From the NCBI GenBank assembly GCA_021803035.1, contig JAJZME010000078.1, forward strand, positions 1 through 64,000: a stretch of 64,000 nucleotides of DNA, read 5' to 3'. Position numbers and translations under genes: made by a program. The notes under the pieces were generated by a model. The model ran no database searches, was not told the DNA's origin, and saw nothing but the letters and a program-made list of their open reading frames with translations. How positions within the stretch are numbered: position 1 is the stretch's first letter; each line of letters starts with the position of its first letter. This stretch comes from Acidobacteriota bacterium (GTDB taxonomy: Bacteria; Acidobacteriota; Terriglobia; Terriglobales; Acidobacteriaceae). Below are positions 62,618 to 64,000 of the stretch, piece after piece.

Positions 62618-64000
62618 ATGGCACCACTTTGGAACCCCAAAAGCTGGGCGCAACGGCTGGCCGAACTCCAGGCGCAATCCGGCGAGTTGAAGGAAGCTCC
62701 CCTGCGCCGCGACGTGCGCTCCCTGGGCATGCTGCTAGGCGAAGTGCTGCGCGAACAGGCGGGCGAAGAATTGTTTTCGCAGGTCGAGGCGTTGCGCCAG
62801 GGCACCATCCGCCGGCGTGACGCCGAGGCCTGCGGCCAGAACGACGAAGCCGCGGCCAATGCCGCCGCCGCACTGGAGCTGGTGCGTTCGCTCTCGCCCG
62901 AGCGCGCCACTTTTCTCACCCGCGCCTTTGCCTTTTACTTCGAGCTGATCAACCTGGCCGAAACCAATCACCGCAAGCGCCGCCGCATGGCGCTGCGGCT
63001 CAGCGGCGAGGCGGACCGGCAGCGCGGCTCGCTCGCCGGCACGCTGGCCGAGATGCGCCGCGTCGGCATCAGCGCGGAAGAAGCTCTCGACGATCTGCGC
63101 CGCGTGCTCATCGTGCCCGTCTTCACCGCGCACCCCACTGAAGCGGCGCGGCGTTCGGTCATGTTCAAACGCCGCCGCGTCGGCGATTTTCTGGCCATGC
63201 TCAACCAAATTCCTGTCCCGGCACAGGAGATGATGCGCCTCGAAGAGCTGATGCTGGCCGAGATCACCAGCCTGTGGCAGACCGACGAGGTGCGCTCGCG
63301 CCGGCCCACGGTTTATGACGAGATCAAGATGGGGCTGGACTACTATGACGTCTCCATCTTTGAAACGCTGCCCGTGCTTTACCGCGAGATCTCCAACGCG
63401 CTGCGCGCCACCTACGGCGTGCACATTGAGCCGCACCAGCTGCCGCAGGTGTTGCGCTTCGGCTCCTGGATCGGCGGCGACCGCGACGGCAATCCCTTCG
63501 TCACGCCGCAAGTGACGCGCGACGCCATTCAGCTTGCGCGCGGCCACCTGTTCGTCTACTACCAGGGACGGCTGCAGGAAATCATCGACCTGCTCACCAC
63601 CAGCGCCCAGCAACGGCCCGTGAGCCCGGAGCTGCTCGACCGGCTCAACGCTTATCTGGCCAAAGTGCACACCACGGAAGCGCAGGTCTTCGGCGAACAG
63701 TACGAGTTCGAGTACTACCGCCGCTACGTGATCTGCCTCAAGGCGCGCATCCAGCGGACCATGCTGCATCCCGGCCCGCGCGGCGCCGAGCTGCCGGTGA
63801 TGCCTTACACCCTGGCGCAAGGCCAGGACGAGCTGGCGCAGGTGTTGCCGCCCTACTGCTCCGCCCAGGAGTTCCTCGACGATCTGGAGACTCTGCGCGC
63901 CTCGCTGGCCGCCAATCGCGGGCTGCGCATCGCGCGCACCCTCGTCGATCCGCTCATCCTGCAAGTGCGCACCTTCGGCCTCCACCTGCACACGCTCGAC
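62618..64000 (+). CDS. ppc: Phosphoenolpyruvate carboxylase, 5' part
   Basis: Incomplete at the window's right edge: 461 codons of an enzyme usually about 880-960 aa that carboxylates PEP to oxaloacetate. The catalytic motif VFTAHPTEAARRSV (with its active-site His) and the RFGSWIGGDRDGNPFVT substrate loop are present, so the frame is a true PEPC. The ATG at 62618 is chosen from the start APLWNPKSWAQRL; the ribosome site is weak (AAGACAAG). A CATAAT sequence at 62603-62608 could be a -10 element, though no -35 partner was found. Confidence 0.93.
   Translation, partial: MAPLWNPKSWAQRLAELQAQSGELKEAPLRRDVRSLGMLLGEVLREQAGEELFSQVEALRQGTIRRRDAEACGQNDEAAANAAAALELVRSLSPERATFLTRAFAFYFELINLAETNHRKRRRMALRLSGEADRQRGSLAGTLAEMRRVGISAEEALDDLRRVLIVPVFTAHPTEAARRSVMFKRRRVGDFLAMLNQIPVPAQEMMRLEELMLAEITSLWQTDEVRSRRPTVYDEIKMGLDYYDVSIFETLPVLYREISNALRATYGVHIEPHQLPQVLRFGSWIGGDRDGNPFVTPQVTRDAIQLARGHLFVYYQGRLQEIIDLLTTSAQQRPVSPELLDRLNAYLAKVHTTEAQVFGEQYEFEYYRRYVICLKARIQRTMLHPGPRGAELPVMPYTLAQGQDELAQVLPPYCSAQEFLDDLETLRASLAANRGLRIARTLVDPLILQVRTFGLHLHTLD

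Overview
The window is GC-rich, densely packed bacterial chromosome with about 45 genes on both strands, one tRNA and no rRNA, phage, IS or CRISPR. Gene content points to an Acidobacteriota member, probably Terriglobia/Acidobacteriaceae. Markers for this are a VWA protein of the acidobacterial VWFA-related type, a large TonB-dependent receptor with a carboxypeptidase-regulatory-like N-terminus, a DUF4450-type secreted protein, a bactofilin, an HpnB-like hopanoid glycosyltransferase and a DUF3106 protein behind an ECF sigma/anti-sigma pair. This is inference from family content; no phylogenetic marker gene was tested.

Layout. 0-5.5 kb: lipid kinase, a 29-codon coaE stub, a cupin, a VWA protein and the CCA-adding enzyme. 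5.5-15.2 kb: a DUF4914-like P-loop protein and an OmpR-type regulator, then a metabolic module (MFS carrier; secreted beta-propeller protein; MmgE/PrpD protein with a Tat-like leader), then a histidine kinase that may be the separated partner of the regulator. 15-23.5 kb: large secreted proteins (DUF4450-type, a TIM-barrel-like glycosidase candidate, and a protein with an internal duplication). 23.9-28.4 kb: a second, contiguous two-component system and bifunctional rel. 28.7-45.2 kb: mostly housekeeping genes (RlmI-like methyltransferase, GAF-EAL protein, prolyl oligopeptidase, murJ, bactofilin, RNase R, cmk and mutL). 45.6-51 kb: TonB receptor, small membrane protein, adenosine deaminase-like enzyme and HpnB-like glycosyltransferase. 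51-52.6 kb: a decayed patch of two broken cyclic-di-GMP-type genes beside tRNA-Val(CAC). 53-64 kb: ECF sigma/anti-sigma/DUF3106, a DinB-like protein, a four-gene Gld-type ABC system, an ABC-F ATPase and the 5' part of PEP carboxylase, which runs off the window.

The most interesting parts are: the propeller/Tat-MmgE-PrpD/MFS module lying between the two halves of a possible two-component pair; the decayed GGDEF and HDOD genes next to tRNA-Val, where four frame-breaking lesions can be located; the coaE P-loop stub; a probable leaderless rel promoter; and the mutL / winged-helix-like / cmk run. Functions come from motifs and family knowledge without database searches.
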